Part shown: positions 63,114-64,000 of the stretch, piece after piece | Position numbering within the stretch: the stretch's first letter is position 1 | Layout: every line of letters starts with the position of its first letter | Source of the DNA: Streptomyces sp. XD-27 | GTDB taxonomy: Bacteria; Actinomycetota; Actinomycetes; Streptomycetales; Streptomycetaceae | DNA: 64,000 nt | Direction of reading: 5' to 3' | Assembly: GCF_030553055.1 (NCBI RefSeq) | Contig: NZ_CP130713.1 | Location: forward strand, 6,944,001-7,008,000 | Notes under the pieces: model-generated | What the model was told of the DNA's origin: nothing | Seen by the model: only the letters and a program-made list of their open reading frames with translations | The model's database searches: none | Program-made: the position numbers and the translations under genes

Positions 63114-63730
63114 GTGCGCCCGAGCCACCCCCTGCGCCGCGTGCTGCTCGCCGCGACGACCGCCGCCGTCCTGGCCACCGGGGCGACGGACGCGCTCGCC
63201 GCCCCGGACGGCGCTCCGCACCGCCCGGCTGCCGCCGGCCACCCGTACCAGGATCTGCTGCCGTTCGCCGACCTGTCCGCCCAGCGGCTGCTGACCGCCG
63301 ATCAGGTCGCCGCCGCGAAGTGGGGCACCGACAGCCCCATCGACGACCCGGCCCGGGAACGGCAGGTCCTGGAGGCGGTCGCGCGGCAGGCCGAGGAGCT
63401 GGGCGCCGACCCGCAGGCCACGGTGCGGATCTTCCGCGACCAGATCGAGGCGAACAAGGTCGTCCAGCGCGCCCTCCACCGGCAGTGGGCGGCGGACCCG
63501 GACAACGCCCCCACCGAGCGGCCGGACCTGTCGCAAGTACGGCAGGAGATCAACCGCATCAACGGCGAACTGGTGCGCGCCATCGCGGCCTCGGCCCCTG
63601 CCCGCACCGCCCGCGCCTGCCCCGCCCTGCTGACCGCGGGCGCCGTGCGCGTCGCCCACGCCCGAGACCTGGACGCCCTGCACGGGCGGCGCTGGCCCGC
63701 GCGCTGCCGTCGGTGTGCGAACGCGCGTAA
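63114..63730 (+). CDS. Secreted chorismate mutase (AroQ gamma type), frameshifted at the C-terminus
   Basis: Joined length is 205 residues from GTG 63114. The signal peptide is residues about 1-27 (LRRVLLAATTAAVLATGATD). The mature domain matches periplasmic/secreted *AroQ enzymes: QRLLTADQVAAAKW, QVLEAVARQAEELGADPQ, FRDQIEANKVVQRALHRQW and the late helix EINRINGELVRAI. One G is missing at 63684-63686; restored sequence ends with ALARALPSVCERA, with Cys pairing to ACPALL. It converts chorismate to prephenate outside the cytoplasm; the benefit is unclear, as in Mycobacterium. Confidence 0.82.
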
Positions 63731-63774
63731 GGGCGGGCGCGGGGCCTCAGGCTGCCTGCCCCGGCCCCCGGTGG

Positions 63775-64000
63775 CTACGGCTCGTACACGTACGGCGTGG
63801 TCGTGGCCAGCGGCTCGAAGCCGAGCCGCCGCAGGATCGGGCGGCTCTGGCTGGAGGCGTCGACCTGGAGGAAGCGGTAGCCGTGGTCCGCCGCGATACG
63901 GGTGCGAAAGGCCACCAGGGCCCGGTAGACGCCCCGCCCGCGCCACTCCGCCACCGTGCCCCCGCCCCACAGGCTCGCGAAGTCGGTGCCGGGATGCAGC
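63775..64000 (-). CDS. GNAT family acetyltransferase, 5' end outside the window
   Basis: The last 74 residues of a GNAT protein. The acetyl-CoA-binding motif A appears as GGGTVAEWRGRGVYRALVAF with R-G-R-G-V-Y, followed by YRFLQVDASSQSRPILRRLG and the closing FEPLATTTPYVYEP. The reading frame is open to base 64000, so the N-terminus lies beyond. Acceptor unknown. Confidence 0.82.
   Translation of the reverse strand, partial: LHPGTDFASLWGGGTVAEWRGRGVYRALVAFRTRIAADHGYRFLQVDASSQSRPILRRLGFEPLATTTPYVYEP

Overview
The window is chromosomal DNA of a Streptomyces or very close relative. Support comes from the very high G+C content with G/C-ending codons, frequent GTG starts, and families typical of streptomycetes (DUF6126, DUF6643, DUF4865, TerD, Rv1733c-like, short DhaM). 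I see no rRNA, tRNA or CRISPR array.

Left arm (1-21757): ordinary chromosomal genes. They include a phosphotriesterase-family hydrolase with a DUF4865 partner and a tetR remnant, an anti-sigma-type ATPase, a Cds1-like cysteine desulfhydrase, a DeoR regulator, a membrane protein carrying split alpha/beta-hydrolase motifs, and a parallel beta-helix/AAA+ fusion. Then come a phosphoketolase divergent from a cyclic-nucleotide-binding protein, a double TerD protein, an HpnB-like glycosyltransferase, a racemase, an O-antigen-ligase-like protein and a NUDIX hydrolase.

Mobile island (about 21599-33024): 11.4 kb bounded by an identical 59-bp direct repeat made of the 3' part of the NUDIX gene. A tyrosine integrase gene lies beside the left copy. 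This is the signature of site-specific integration into the NUDIX 3' end. Inside are a 5'-truncated integrase fused to a 5'-truncated DDE transposase, an ArsR/NmrA divergent pair, an ISL3 fragment, and a two-gene cassette of a Trypco1-domain protein plus a trypsin-NACHT fusion (26000-28940). A complete IS701-family element with 4-bp target duplications, an amidohydrolase capped by a second IS701 remnant, and an excisionase-like gene next to an sdaA 3' fragment complete it. The Trypco1/trypsin-NACHT cassette is the best candidate for a little-described conflict (probably antiphage) system.

Right arm (33125-64000): PAP2, cupin, serine hydrolase, DUF2267 and hemerythrin genes, then a scrambled locus where pieces of a P-type ATPase and a PoxB-like enzyme are inverted, deleted and fused. 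After that come a TetR/hydrolase pair with a long operator, LysE, a secreted carboxylesterase, a secreted glycosidase-like protein beside an OmpR two-component system, a Fpg/Nei glycosylase, dhaKLM, an acyl-CoA dehydrogenase behind a KstR-like box, a rhodanese and a Ser/Thr kinase with kinesin-light-chain-type TPRs. A lipid/redox cluster follows (two FAD enzymes, TetR, nitronate monooxygenase, acyl-CoA synthetase) around a 46-bp perfect palindrome, then a secreted chorismate mutase and a partial GNAT gene.

Eight otherwise intact genes are broken by exactly one missing base, nearly always in a run of G or C. I treat these as probable sequencing undercalls rather than true pseudogenes and give the joined coordinates.
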